Origin: Anaerolineaceae bacterium
GTDB lineage: Bacteria > Chloroflexota > Anaerolineae > Anaerolineales > Anaerolineaceae
DNA: 18,231 bases
NCBI GenBank assembly: GCA_027348305.1
Contig: DAIEPS010000016.1
Coordinates: 1 to 18,231, forward strand
Direction of reading: 5' to 3'
Below are positions 1 through 6,969 of the stretch, piece by piece. The notes under the pieces were generated by a model. The model made no database searches, was not told the origin of the DNA, and was given only the letters and a program-made list of their open reading frames with translations. A program made the position numbers and the translations under genes. Positions within the stretch are counted from its first letter, which is position 1. Each line of letters starts with the position of its first letter.

Positions 1-545
1 TTGCCGGCAAGGAAATTGTGCAGGTTTATGTGCATGATCAAAAAATCAGTTTGGTGCGGCCTGAGAAGGAATTAAAAGGTTTTGCCAAGGTTGAGCTTAA
101 ACCCGGTGAGACCAAGACGGTTTCGATCAAACTTGATTTCCGCGCTTTTGCGTTTTATCACCCAAAACACAAGCAGTGGATCACCGAGACCGGCGATTTC
201 GACCTGATCATCGCTGCATCCTCTGCGGATGTTCGAGAAACCTTGAAGGTGACGCTTGAATCCACTTTGGAGCTGCCCTGCCTCATCGACAAAGAATCCA
301 CCATCCGCGAATGGATGGAAGACCCTAAAGGCAGAAAAGTTTTCGAGCCATTCTTCCAACAGGTTGAAGCCATGAGCCGCAAGGCCTTCGGCGCTGAAGA
401 AGGCAGTGAAGGCGGCATTGGTGCGGATATCATGATGATGTTTGGTGACATGCCCCTGGCGAGTATTTTGCTCTTCATGCAAAGCCAACTTCCAAAATCA
501 GCAGATGACATGGTCGCCGACCTTTTGAAACAGGTGCATGGTTAA
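1..545 (+). CDS. GH3 beta-glycosidase, C-terminal fragment (5' end outside window)
   Basis: The frame is open from base 3 to the TAA at 543-545, giving 180 visible residues, and the gene begins upstream of the window. The first 80 or so residues are a fibronectin type III-like domain as found at the end of GH3 enzymes: the pattern IVQVYV, then KELKGFAKVELKPGET, then a TETGDFDLII strand. After it comes a roughly 90-residue mostly helical tail that includes MMMFGDMPLASILLF and ends QVHG. Similar tails occur in some GH3 beta-glucosidases of Firmicutes and Chloroflexota and are absent from the two other GH3 genes here. The catalytic domains are not visible, so substrate specificity (glucoside or xyloside) cannot be judged. 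The next gene follows after 71 bases on the same strand and may be co-transcribed. Confidence 0.88.
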   Translation, partial: AGKEIVQVYVHDQKISLVRPEKELKGFAKVELKPGETKTVSIKLDFRAFAFYHPKHKQWITETGDFDLIIAASSADVRETLKVTLESTLELPCLIDKESTIREWMEDPKGRKVFEPFFQQVEAMSRKAFGAEEGSEGGIGADIMMMFGDMPLASILLFMQSQLPKSADDMVADLLKQVHG

Positions 546-616
546 TCCCATTTAGGTAAGCATGGCATTGGATGATTAGTTCTTTCTAAAGATCAAACAA
601 AATGAGAGGAAAATCG

Positions 617-1438
617 ATGGCATACGCATCTGGTATGGTGATCGCTAACGGTGTCAACCTGAATTACTACCGCACGGGCGGCAGCAAACCGCCCATGGTG
701 CTCTTGCACGGGGTGACCGATGACGGGTTGTGCTTTTCGCCCATCGCGTATGTGCTGGCCGAGAATTACGATGTGATCATGGTCGACATGCGAGGGCACG
801 GCAAATCAGAAGCACCAGAAACAGGTTACACCCTCACGGTTATGGCGGGCGAGGTAGCCGCGCTGATCAAGGAATTGAAACTGGAAAAACCCATCATTAT
901 GGGGCATTCCATGGGCGCCATCACCACGCTGACACTGGCGGGGTTGTACCCAGATGTGGCCAGGGCCATCGTTCTTGAAGACCCCCCACCTTTCTGGATG
1001 ATCAAGAAAACGGATAAAAGTGAGCCGCCAAGCCCAAATATGCTGGCGTTGTGGATCGCATCAAACAAACGCAAAACCAAAGAAGAATTGTTCACTGAAG
1101 TGCGAACCGGAAACCCCGGCTGGGCGGAAGCCGAGCTGGAACCCTGGGTGAATTCCAAACTGCGTTACAGCCCCAGGATTGTTGAAATGGTCCAGATGGA
1201 TGACCTGCCAGAGATGGACTTTGAATCACTGGTGAAAAATGTGACCTGCCCTGTTTTGATGCTGACCGCGGATACTCAAAAAGGAGCCATTGTCACTGAG
1301 AAAGATGCGGCAGCCTTAAATCAGGGCATTCCGCAGCTTGAAGTGGTGCATATTGACGGCGCCGGGCACAGCATCCGCCGCGACCAGTTTGGAAGGTTCA
1401 TGCAGGCTGTGCAAACCTTTTTGGCTACGATCAACTAA
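617..1438 (+). CDS. alpha/beta hydrolase
   Basis: A 273-residue alpha/beta-fold hydrolase. An oxyanion-loop motif VLLHGVTDDG lies near residue 30, the nucleophile elbow GHSMGA puts the catalytic Ser at about residue 98, and GAGHSIRRD near the C-terminus supplies the catalytic His at about 251. An acidic residue in LMLTADTQ is the likely third member of the triad. I chose the ATG at 617 because AGAGGA at 605-610 lies 6 bases before it. The in-frame ATG at 602 sits upstream of that site and has none of its own. There is no signal peptide, so it should act in the cytoplasm. The substrate is not deducible. Being next to a GH3 gene makes a role in removing acyl groups from sugars possible but unproven. 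Its stop overlaps that of the convergent gene at 1435. Confidence 0.88.
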   Translation: MAYASGMVIANGVNLNYYRTGGSKPPMVLLHGVTDDGLCFSPIAYVLAENYDVIMVDMRGHGKSEAPETGYTLTVMAGEVAALIKELKLEKPIIMGHSMGAITTLTLAGLYPDVARAIVLEDPPPFWMIKKTDKSEPPSPNMLALWIASNKRKTKEELFTEVRTGNPGWAEAELEPWVNSKLRYSPRIVEMVQMDDLPEMDFESLVKNVTCPVLMLTADTQKGAIVTEKDAAALNQGIPQLEVVHIDGAGHSIRRDQFGRFMQAVQTFLATIN

Positions 1439-1872
1439 ATGTAAAGGCCGATCACTTTATCAGGGGTCAGTTTGATCAACAAGTTGTGCGGGTCTTCGAT
1501 CCAGCTTTGGGGCTCCTCGGCCAGTACACTTTCTGGACCAAGATAACGAGTATAGATCCACGTGAATTTTTCTCGCAGAAATTCACGTGGTTCTTTTATA
1601 AGCTCAACCTGGCCTTCGAAGATCACACCGCTATTTTCTCCGTTATCTTTCGCGTCATCAATGACGACGGAGATCTTGGGATTCTTTTCAAGTTCTTTTA
1701 CTTTGCGTGTATTGGAATAAGAACTGATCCAAAGCGTCGTGCCGTCCCAGCCGAACCAGACGGGGACGACATGAGGCTGACCGTTCAGGTCCGCGGTGGC
1801 CATACGGGCGATGAGGGGTTGTTGCAAAATACCGTTGATGCTCTTACGTTTCTCTTCTGAAATTGAGTCCAT
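1435..1872 (-). CDS. pyridoxamine 5'-phosphate oxidase-like split-barrel flavoprotein
   Basis: A 145-residue protein of the FMN-binding split-barrel superfamily, often named PPOX-class F420-dependent or pyridoxamine-phosphate-oxidase-like. The visible pattern is IARMATADLNGQPHVVPVWF, then WISSYSNTRKVKELEKNP, then SVVIDD. This is the usual order of the cofactor-contact strands, with the Arg-Lys helix after SNTRK. Such small proteins reduce diverse substrates or bind flavin, F420 or haem, and this one cannot be assigned a reaction. The start at 1872 is preferred over the ATG at 1920, because a TATAAT box at 1907-1912 would place the transcript start downstream of 1920. AAGGA lies 12 bases before the chosen ATG. 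It is a single-gene unit, unrelated in function to the xylose operon that ends just upstream. Confidence 0.8.
   Translation of the reverse strand: MDSISEEKRKSINGILQQPLIARMATADLNGQPHVVPVWFGWDGTTLWISSYSNTRKVKELEKNPKISVVIDDAKDNGENSGVIFEGQVELIKEPREFLREKFTWIYTRYLGPESVLAEEPQSWIEDPHNLLIKLTPDKVIGLYI
1558..1590 (+). terminator. candidate intrinsic terminator inside the antisense gene
   Basis: Arms CCACGTGAATTT (1558-1569) and AAATTCACGTGG (1579-1590) are perfectly complementary over 12 bp with a 9-base loop. On the plus strand the second arm is followed directly by TTCTTTT. On the minus strand no T run follows. It would stop plus-strand transcripts that run past the hydrolase stop at 1438. It lies wholly within the coding sequence of the opposite gene, where it encodes the stretch PREFLREKFTW. 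Confidence 0.55.
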
Positions 1873-1906
1873 AATTGTTCTTTTTCCTTCAAATAGTGAT
1901 GGAATA

Positions 1907-1936
1907 ATTATACAGAACATGTGAGTAACAAGTAAA
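1907..1936 (-). promoter_or_regulatory. candidate promoter for the split-barrel gene
   Basis: Read on the minus strand, TTTACT (1931-1936) is followed after 18 bases by TATAAT (1907-1912). The -35 hexamer matches 4 of 6 consensus bases and the -10 is perfect. The -35 element overlaps the hairpin terminator of the upstream xylose operon. Confidence 0.45.
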
Positions 1937-1961
1937 ACGCCCCTGTTCAGGGGCGTTTTAC
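1932..1961. terminator. strong bidirectional hairpin terminator ending the xylose operon
   Basis: GTAAAACGCCCCTG at 1932-1945 and CAGGGGCGTTTTAC at 1948-1961 form a perfect 14-bp inverted repeat. The centre must open slightly, because only 2 bases separate the arms. Each strand reads a GC-rich stem followed by TTTT, so it works in either direction. On the minus strand it lies 22 bases past the xylB stop and closes the six-gene operon. Confidence 0.85.
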
Positions 1962-1983
1962 TGTGACAAAAAGCGAGAAAACG

Positions 1984-3483
1984 TCAGACTATTTCAGATA
2001 ACCCGGCAAACTTGGTTTTCAGCACCGGGTACAGATCGCGGTAAATGGAATACACCTTGTCATAGGTTTTGACCTGCTGCGGATCGGGTGAAGTGCTGCC
2101 TGTGATCTTGATGCAGGCTTTACAGGCTGTGGGCACATCCTTCCAGACGCCGCCGGCCACGCCTGCCAGCAGGGCAGCCCCGTAGGCGCCGCCTTCAGCG
2201 GAATTAACCGTGACCAGTTCCACATCCAGCACCGAAGCGAGGATCTGCCTCCATAGCGGACTCTTGGTGCCGCCGCCTGAAGCGCGCACCTGGGTGATCT
2301 GACCCAGACCTGCATTCTTGATCAGTGTAAAACTGTCTTTCAGACCAAATGCGACGCCTTCAAGCACGGCGCGGGTCATGTGAGCCTGTGTATGGCGCAG
2401 GGTCAGGCCGATAAAGGCTCCTCTGGCTAAGGGATCAGGGTAGGGGGTGCGTTCACCTGAAAGGTAAGGCAAGAAGATCAGCCCTTCACTTCCGGCGCGG
2501 ACGTCCTCAGCTCCCTTGAGAAGAGTATCGAAATCCATGTTGGGGGCAAGCGTGTCACGGTACCACTGCAGGCTGCCTGCCGCGGAGAGCATGACGCCCA
2601 TGAAGTGCCACATGCCGGGGACGGCGTGGCAAAAAGCATGCAGCCGGCCGGCGGGTTCAATATAAGCAGCCGGGGTCGTGGCAAAGATCACACCGCTGGT
2701 GCCCAGGGTGAGCGAAACCACACCCGGCTCCACGGCGCCCATGCCGACTGCTCCGGCAGCTTGATCGCCGCCTCCAGCCACCACGGGAGTTCCTTCTTTC
2801 AATCCGGTCAGGGCCGCGGCTTCGCGGCTGACTGTGCCGGTCACTTCAATGCCTTCATAGGTGCGGGGCATCCATGTTTGCGGGATCTCCAGGGCAGAAA
2901 GGACTTCAGGCGACCAATCGCGGGCGTGCAGGTCGAAAAGCACCGTGCCTGCGCCGTCGGCTTTATCCATGGCGTAGTCGTTGGTCAATTTATAGCGGAT
3001 GTAATCTTTGGGCAGCAAGACGTGTTTGGCTTTGGCGAAGACTTCAGGTTCATTTTCTTTGACCCACAAGATCTTGGGGGCAGTGAACCCGGTGAGAGCC
3101 ACGTTGCCGGTGATCTGAATGAAAGCTTCTTTACCGATCTTTTGATGGATCTCGTCGCATTGTGATTGCGTGCGTTGATCGTTCCAAAGAATGGCAGGGC
3201 GCAAGACTTTGCCCTCTTCATCCATCAAAACCAGGCCGTGCATCTGGCCGGTCAGGCCGATGGCGCAAACCTGGTCGCCGCGGATTTTGGCACTTTCGAG
3301 GGCGGATTTGATGCTGGTGGAGACTGCCTGCCACCACTCCTGCGGATCCTGTTCGGACCAGAGCGGGTGAGGGGTTTGCAGGGTATGCGGTGCCGATGCC
3401 ACAGCAACGACTTTACCCATTTCATCGATGAGTAAGGCCTTGCTGGAGGTTGTGGAAGTGTCTATGCCCAGAAAATATGCCAT
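1984..3483 (-). CDS. xylB: xylulokinase
   Basis: A 499-residue FGGY-family kinase that phosphorylates D-xylulose to D-xylulose 5-phosphate with ATP, delivering it to the pentose phosphate pathway. The N-terminal phosphate loop is FLGIDTSTTSSKALLID (residues 4-20). The substrate loop GQMHG is at 79-83, typical of xylulokinases rather than glycerol kinases. The catalytic Asp is in GGGDQ at residue 240. The adenosine-binding half contains LTLGTSG, YLSGERTPYPDP and ASGGGTKSPLWRQIL. The length matches XylB of other bacteria. The start has GGAGC 8 bases upstream. It is the last gene of the operon, 20 bases after xylA and 22 before a strong terminator. The pairing with xylA supports the xylulose assignment over ribulo- or fuculokinase. 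Confidence 0.96.
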   Translation of the reverse strand: MAYFLGIDTSTTSSKALLIDEMGKVVAVASAPHTLQTPHPLWSEQDPQEWWQAVSTSIKSALESAKIRGDQVCAIGLTGQMHGLVLMDEEGKVLRPAILWNDQRTQSQCDEIHQKIGKEAFIQITGNVALTGFTAPKILWVKENEPEVFAKAKHVLLPKDYIRYKLTNDYAMDKADGAGTVLFDLHARDWSPEVLSALEIPQTWMPRTYEGIEVTGTVSREAAALTGLKEGTPVVAGGGDQAAGAVGMGAVEPGVVSLTLGTSGVIFATTPAAYIEPAGRLHAFCHAVPGMWHFMGVMLSAAGSLQWYRDTLAPNMDFDTLLKGAEDVRAGSEGLIFLPYLSGERTPYPDPLARGAFIGLTLRHTQAHMTRAVLEGVAFGLKDSFTLIKNAGLGQITQVRASGGGTKSPLWRQILASVLDVELVTVNSAEGGAYGAALLAGVAGGVWKDVPTACKACIKITGSTSPDPQQVKTYDKVYSIYRDLYPVLKTKFAGLSEIV

Positions 3484-3503
3484 TTTATTGCTCCAAAAAG
3501 TGA

Positions 3504-4670
3504 TTAGCGTACGCCGAGCAAGATCTCAACGGTCAATTGATCAAGGCGTTCATAGTCCAACCCGCGGGCCGCGATGGCTGGGCGGTCAAAAGTATGCGCC
3601 TTGAGAGCCTTTGCTTTGTCAGCAGAGTATTTACCAGTGTATTTTGCCATGGAGCCGTCATCTGCGTTGACTGCAGCCAGGATACCTTGAATTTCTTTAT
3701 CAGCGTTCCATCTGGCGGCTTTTTCTTTCAAAATGAGATAGGTACGCATGCATCCGCGGGCGAAGTTCTTGACACCCTCGTAGTCTTCAGTGCGGTAGGC
3801 GTGAGCGTCAAAGTGGCGGCTGCCGTCGTATTTGTAATCCTCGAGCAATTTTACCAGGAAGAAAGCGGCCTTTTGATTGACCATGCCGAAGCGGTAGTCC
3901 TGGTCAAAGCGACCAAAGGATTGGTCGTTGAGGTCGATGTGGAAGAGTTTGCCGGCATCCAACGCCTGGCCGACACCGTGGGCAAAGTTCAAGCCGGCCA
4001 TGTGTTCGTGAGCCACTTCAGGGTTCACACCCACCATCTCGGGATGATCGAGGGTGGCGATAAAGCCCAGCATGTGGCCAGTCGTGGCGTTGTAGATATC
4101 GCCGCGCGGTTCATTGGGTTTGGCTTCAAGTGCAAACTTAAGGTCGTACTTTTGGTCTTTTACGTATTCGCAAAGATAATTCAAGGCTTCGCGCATGCGT
4201 TTGGTGGATGTGATGGGATCCTTGGAGGCATCCGTCTCGGTGCCTTCACGTCCGCCCCAGAAAACATAGACTTTCGCGCCAAGTTCAGCACCCAGGTCAA
4301 TGTTGGTCATGACCTTTTGCAGCGCATAAGCACGTACTTTGGCGTCATTGGAGGTAAAAGCTCCATCTTTAAAGATGGGGTCGCCAAACAGGTTGGTGGT
4401 GGCCATGGGAACAACCATACCGGTTTCGGCCAGGGCTTTCTTGAAGTCCTTGATGATCTGGGCGCGTTCAGCAGGGGTTGCATTGATGGGGATCAGATCA
4501 TCATCGTGGAAGTTAACGCCCCAGGCGCCGACTTCAGCCAACAAATGGACCAATTCAACAGGGGATTTCTTGGCACGGGTGGGTTCACCAAATGGATCAC
4601 GCCCGGTGTTGCCGACGGTCCACAGGCCGAAGGTAAATTTGTGTTCAGGTTTTGGAAGGTATTCAGTCAC
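3504..4670 (-). CDS. xylA: xylose isomerase, class I (short) type
   Basis: A 388-residue metal-dependent TIM-barrel enzyme converting D-xylose to D-xylulose. All catalytic and metal residues known from the Streptomyces enzyme are present, each shifted by one position: His55 and Asp58 in FHDDD, Glu182 and Lys184 in LEAKPNEP, Glu218 and His221, Asp246, Asp256 and Asp258 in FDQD, and Asp288 in RHFDAH. The length near 390 and the lack of an N-terminal extension make it class I, as in actinobacteria, rather than the roughly 440-residue class II type of E. coli. It starts with GTG at 4670, with an excellent AAGGAG 6 bases upstream. It lies 21 bases after the beta-xylosidase stop and 20 before xylB, so the three form one transcript from xyloside to xylulose phosphate. 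Confidence 0.97.
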   Translation of the reverse strand: MTEYLPKPEHKFTFGLWTVGNTGRDPFGEPTRAKKSPVELVHLLAEVGAWGVNFHDDDLIPINATPAERAQIIKDFKKALAETGMVVPMATTNLFGDPIFKDGAFTSNDAKVRAYALQKVMTNIDLGAELGAKVYVFWGGREGTETDASKDPITSTKRMREALNYLCEYVKDQKYDLKFALEAKPNEPRGDIYNATTGHMLGFIATLDHPEMVGVNPEVAHEHMAGLNFAHGVGQALDAGKLFHIDLNDQSFGRFDQDYRFGMVNQKAAFFLVKLLEDYKYDGSRHFDAHAYRTEDYEGVKNFARGCMRTYLILKEKAARWNADKEIQGILAAVNADDGSMAKYTGKYSADKAKALKAHTFDRPAIAARGLDYERLDQLTVEILLGVR

Positions 4671-4691
4671 AACTAGCTCCTTAATTCAATA

Positions 4692-6836
4692 TTATTTTAC
4701 AGTAAATGTCTTAACCAATGGTTTGGGGGCGCCTAAAACTTGACCGCGGGCGCTGGGTGAACAGCCGCCCACTTCCAGCCGGAAGTCGCCTGGCTCAAGT
4801 GTAAGTTTACCTTCATCGTTGAAGAAAGACATCATTTCGGGGGTCAATTTGAAATCAATTGTGCGGCTGGCACCGGGCTGCAGCTCAAACCGTTCAAAAC
4901 CTACCAGGTGTTGCAAGGGGACGATGGTTGAGGCTTTCAGGTCGCTCAGATAGATCTGGGCTACTTCGGCGGCCGCTATGGTGCCCGTATTGGTGACCGT
5001 GAATTGGAAACCAAGAGAATCGCCTTTTTGAACGGCGTCTTTATCCATTTTCAGGTTGGAATATTCAAACGTGGTATAGCTCAAGCCAAACCCGAAGGGG
5101 AAGAGAGGTTCCTGGGTCATGTAGCGGTAGGTGCGGCCAACCATGCTGTAATCATCAAAGGCGGGCAGTTGTTCAAGCGATTTGGGGAAAGTCAGCGGAA
5201 GCTTGCCGGATGGCGAAATGTCGCCAAAGAGCACATCCGCGACAGCCTTGCCACCTTCCATGCCTGGGTACCAGACGAAGAGAATGGCATCCACCATGTC
5301 TTCAACTTCGCCCAGGGCTATTGGGCTGCCGCCGGTAAGCACCAACACGATCTTGGCACCGGCGATGGAAAGTTCCTTGATGTAATTTGCCTGGCTGGCG
5401 GGAAGTGAGATGCTTTCACGGTCGCCATTTTGGGGTGAGAGCAGTGATTCACCTTCTTCACCTTCAAGGAATGAGGAGGTTCCCGCACACACGATCGCAA
5501 AATCCGCAGATTGCGCCATGCCGGGCGCCCAGGTCTCTTTAACTTCCCTGGCGTGCTTGATCAGGGCGCCGGAGTGGTATTCCATGCCCATGCCTTCGGG
5601 CAGGCGGCCGGTGATGCCTTCAAGCAGCGTAGTCATTTGATTATTGAAACCATAGTAATTGCCCAGCAGCACTTCAAGACTGGTGGCGGTGGGGCCGGTA
5701 ACGAAGATCTTTTTAGTCGAGGGTTTTATTGGGAGGATGTTGCCCTTGTTTTTGAGCAGCACCACTGCCTCTGTGGCGGTCTTATAGGCCAATTTGCGGT
5801 GTTTTTCGCAAGCCACTACATCCGTTGAGATCGAGGCGTAAGGCACAGATTCAGCGGGGTCAAACATGCCCAATTTCATGCGGGTAAGAATGGTGCGTTC
5901 GAGTGAAGTATCCACTTCGGCTTCGGTGAGGATGCCGCGTTTGATGGCTTCAGGGATCTCGGTATATACGTGGTCGCAGCCCAGGTCGCAGCCGTGGGTA
6001 ATGGCCAGGGCTGCGGATTCTGCTTCATCTTTGGTGACCTTGTGGTTGAGGTGAAAATCAGAAAGCGCCAGGCAATCTGAAACGAAATGGCCTGTAAACT
6101 TCCATTCGCCGCGCAATATCTCTTTGATGAGCAGGTCGCTGGCGCAGCAGACCTCACCCAGGGTGCGGTTGTAGGCCCCCATCACGGATTCAACGTTGGC
6201 TTCGGTGACAAGCTTTTTGAAGGCGGGCAGGTAGGTGTCGTAGAGTTCGCGCTTGGTGACCACGGCATTGAAAGTGTGGCGGTCTTTCTCCGGCCCGGAG
6301 TGGACGGCGTAATGCTTGGCGCAGGCGGCCAGTTTGAGATACTTGGGGTCGTCACCTTGCAGACCTCTGACGAATTCAGATGCCATTTCACCGGTCAGAA
6401 AGGGGTCTTCGCCCCAGGTTTCCTGTCCGCGGCCCCAGCGGGGATCACGGAAAATGTTGACATTAGGCGACCAGACGGTCAATCCCTGGTATTGTTCGGT
6501 GAATCCGTTGCGGCGCAGGGCGGCGTGATACTTGGCGCGGCCTTCATCGCTGATGGCGGTGGCTACCTGACAGATGAGTGCTTTATCCCAGGTGGAAGCC
6601 ATGCCAATGGCCTGTGGGAACACGGTGGCACGTCCGTTGCGTGCCATGCCGTGCAGCGCTTCGCTCCAATAATTGTATTTGGGGATATTCAGACGCGGAA
6701 TACCGTGCGCGGGATGATTCATCAGACCGATTTTCTCGTCAAGCGTTAAACGACTAACCAGGTCTTTCGCCCGTTCTGAAAACGGGAGTGCAGTGTTCAA
6801 GTACGCAGGCTGATCCGCGTGGTCGCTTTCACTCAT
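4692..6836 (-). CDS. GH3 beta-xylosidase (intracellular)
   Basis: A 714-residue glycoside hydrolase of family 3, predicted to release D-xylose from the non-reducing ends of imported xylo-oligosaccharides. The TIM-barrel domain shows RDPRWGRGQETWGEDP (130-145) and KHYAVHSGPEKDRH (174-187). The catalytic nucleophile is Asp254 in SDC; SDC rather than SDW is usual in GH3 xylosidases and arabinofuranosidases. The second domain contains the EGEEGESLLSPQNGDRE stretch that normally carries the acid/base Glu. A fibronectin-III-like domain forms the last 130 or so residues (VAQIYLSDL onward). There is no signal peptide and no PA14 insert. The start is fixed by GGAG 6 bases before the ATG, and that site lies within one arm of a 10-bp inverted repeat. 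The position between the importer genes and xylA supports the xylosidase call. Arabinofuranosidase or mixed activity remains possible. Confidence 0.9.
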   Translation of the reverse strand: MSESDHADQPAYLNTALPFSERAKDLVSRLTLDEKIGLMNHPAHGIPRLNIPKYNYWSEALHGMARNGRATVFPQAIGMASTWDKALICQVATAISDEGRAKYHAALRRNGFTEQYQGLTVWSPNVNIFRDPRWGRGQETWGEDPFLTGEMASEFVRGLQGDDPKYLKLAACAKHYAVHSGPEKDRHTFNAVVTKRELYDTYLPAFKKLVTEANVESVMGAYNRTLGEVCCASDLLIKEILRGEWKFTGHFVSDCLALSDFHLNHKVTKDEAESAALAITHGCDLGCDHVYTEIPEAIKRGILTEAEVDTSLERTILTRMKLGMFDPAESVPYASISTDVVACEKHRKLAYKTATEAVVLLKNKGNILPIKPSTKKIFVTGPTATSLEVLLGNYYGFNNQMTTLLEGITGRLPEGMGMEYHSGALIKHAREVKETWAPGMAQSADFAIVCAGTSSFLEGEEGESLLSPQNGDRESISLPASQANYIKELSIAGAKIVLVLTGGSPIALGEVEDMVDAILFVWYPGMEGGKAVADVLFGDISPSGKLPLTFPKSLEQLPAFDDYSMVGRTYRYMTQEPLFPFGFGLSYTTFEYSNLKMDKDAVQKGDSLGFQFTVTNTGTIAAAEVAQIYLSDLKASTIVPLQHLVGFERFELQPGASRTIDFKLTPEMMSFFNDEGKLTLEPGDFRLEVGGCSPSARGQVLGAPKPLVKTFTVK

Positions 6837-6877
6837 TAGGTACTCCTCATTAATAATTTCATAACCACCAGTGCCAT
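6836..6877 (-). CDS. candidate 13-residue leader peptide before the beta-xylosidase gene
   Basis: Reading from ATG at 6877, the frame encodes MALVVMKLLMRST. It ends in a TAA that shares its last A with the ATG of the GH3 gene (TAATG). This is the classic overlap for coupled re-initiation. The only purine stretch upstream (GGGAA) is immediately adjacent to the ATG and is a poor ribosome site, so translation is doubtful. An internal ATG at its tenth codon could serve instead. The last four codons coincide with the ribosome site of the main gene. Confidence 0.25.
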   Translation of the reverse strand: MALVVMKLLMRST

Positions 6878-6912
6878 TTCCCGTGGGATCTCAGGGAGTA
6901 CCTAGTAGTACT
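6837..6912 (-). promoter_or_regulatory. candidate RNA switch: mutually exclusive hairpins at the beta-xylosidase ribosome site
   Basis: On the minus strand TAGGTACTCC (6895-6904) and GGAGTACCTA (6837-6846) are perfectly complementary over 10 bp across a 48-base loop. The second arm contains the GGAG ribosome site and directly abuts the ATG. The first arm can instead pair through GTACT (6897-6901) with AGTAC (6908-6912) in a small 5-bp hairpin, freeing the ribosome site. The two structures share one arm and exclude each other. Confidence 0.45.
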
Positions 6913-6923
6913 TTGAGCGTTTC

Positions 6924-6937
6924 TGGTAACAACACCA
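6924..6937. promoter_or_regulatory. weak LacI-type operator candidate
   Basis: The 12-mer GGTAACAACACC at 6925-6936, flanked by T and A, matches 10 of 12 bases of GGTAACGATACC, the third unit of the operator array at 11565-11600. It lacks the central CG usual in LacI-family sites, so the assignment is tentative. It would place the beta-xylosidase, xylA and xylB genes under the same repressor. Confidence 0.2.
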
Positions 6938-6948
6938 TGTGAATTTAC

Positions 6949-6962
6949 TTGATCCAGATCAA
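6949..6962. promoter_or_regulatory. perfect match to the FNR-type box
   Basis: TTGATCCAGATCAA fits TTGAT-N4-ATCAA, the consensus of FNR and related CRP/FNR-family regulators. It lies 8 bases past the stop of the permease gene and about 113 bases before the beta-xylosidase start. That position suits a regulator acting on an internal promoter for the beta-xylosidase, xylA and xylB genes. It could also be a weak 6-bp hairpin trimming the transporter transcript. Confidence 0.35.
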
Positions 6963-6969
6963 ACCAAAA

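Noticed and set aside
3537..4676. A 379-codon open frame on the plus strand spanning almost all of xylA
   Set aside because: It is exactly antisense to a gene whose catalytic residues are all intact. Its translation is a Val/Gly/Phe-rich string without domains, and it has no ribosome site. It is a by-product of high-GC codon usage.
6087..6749. A 220-codon open frame antisense to the beta-xylosidase gene
   Set aside because: No recognisable domain and no ribosome site, and the opposite frame carries clear GH3 motifs throughout.
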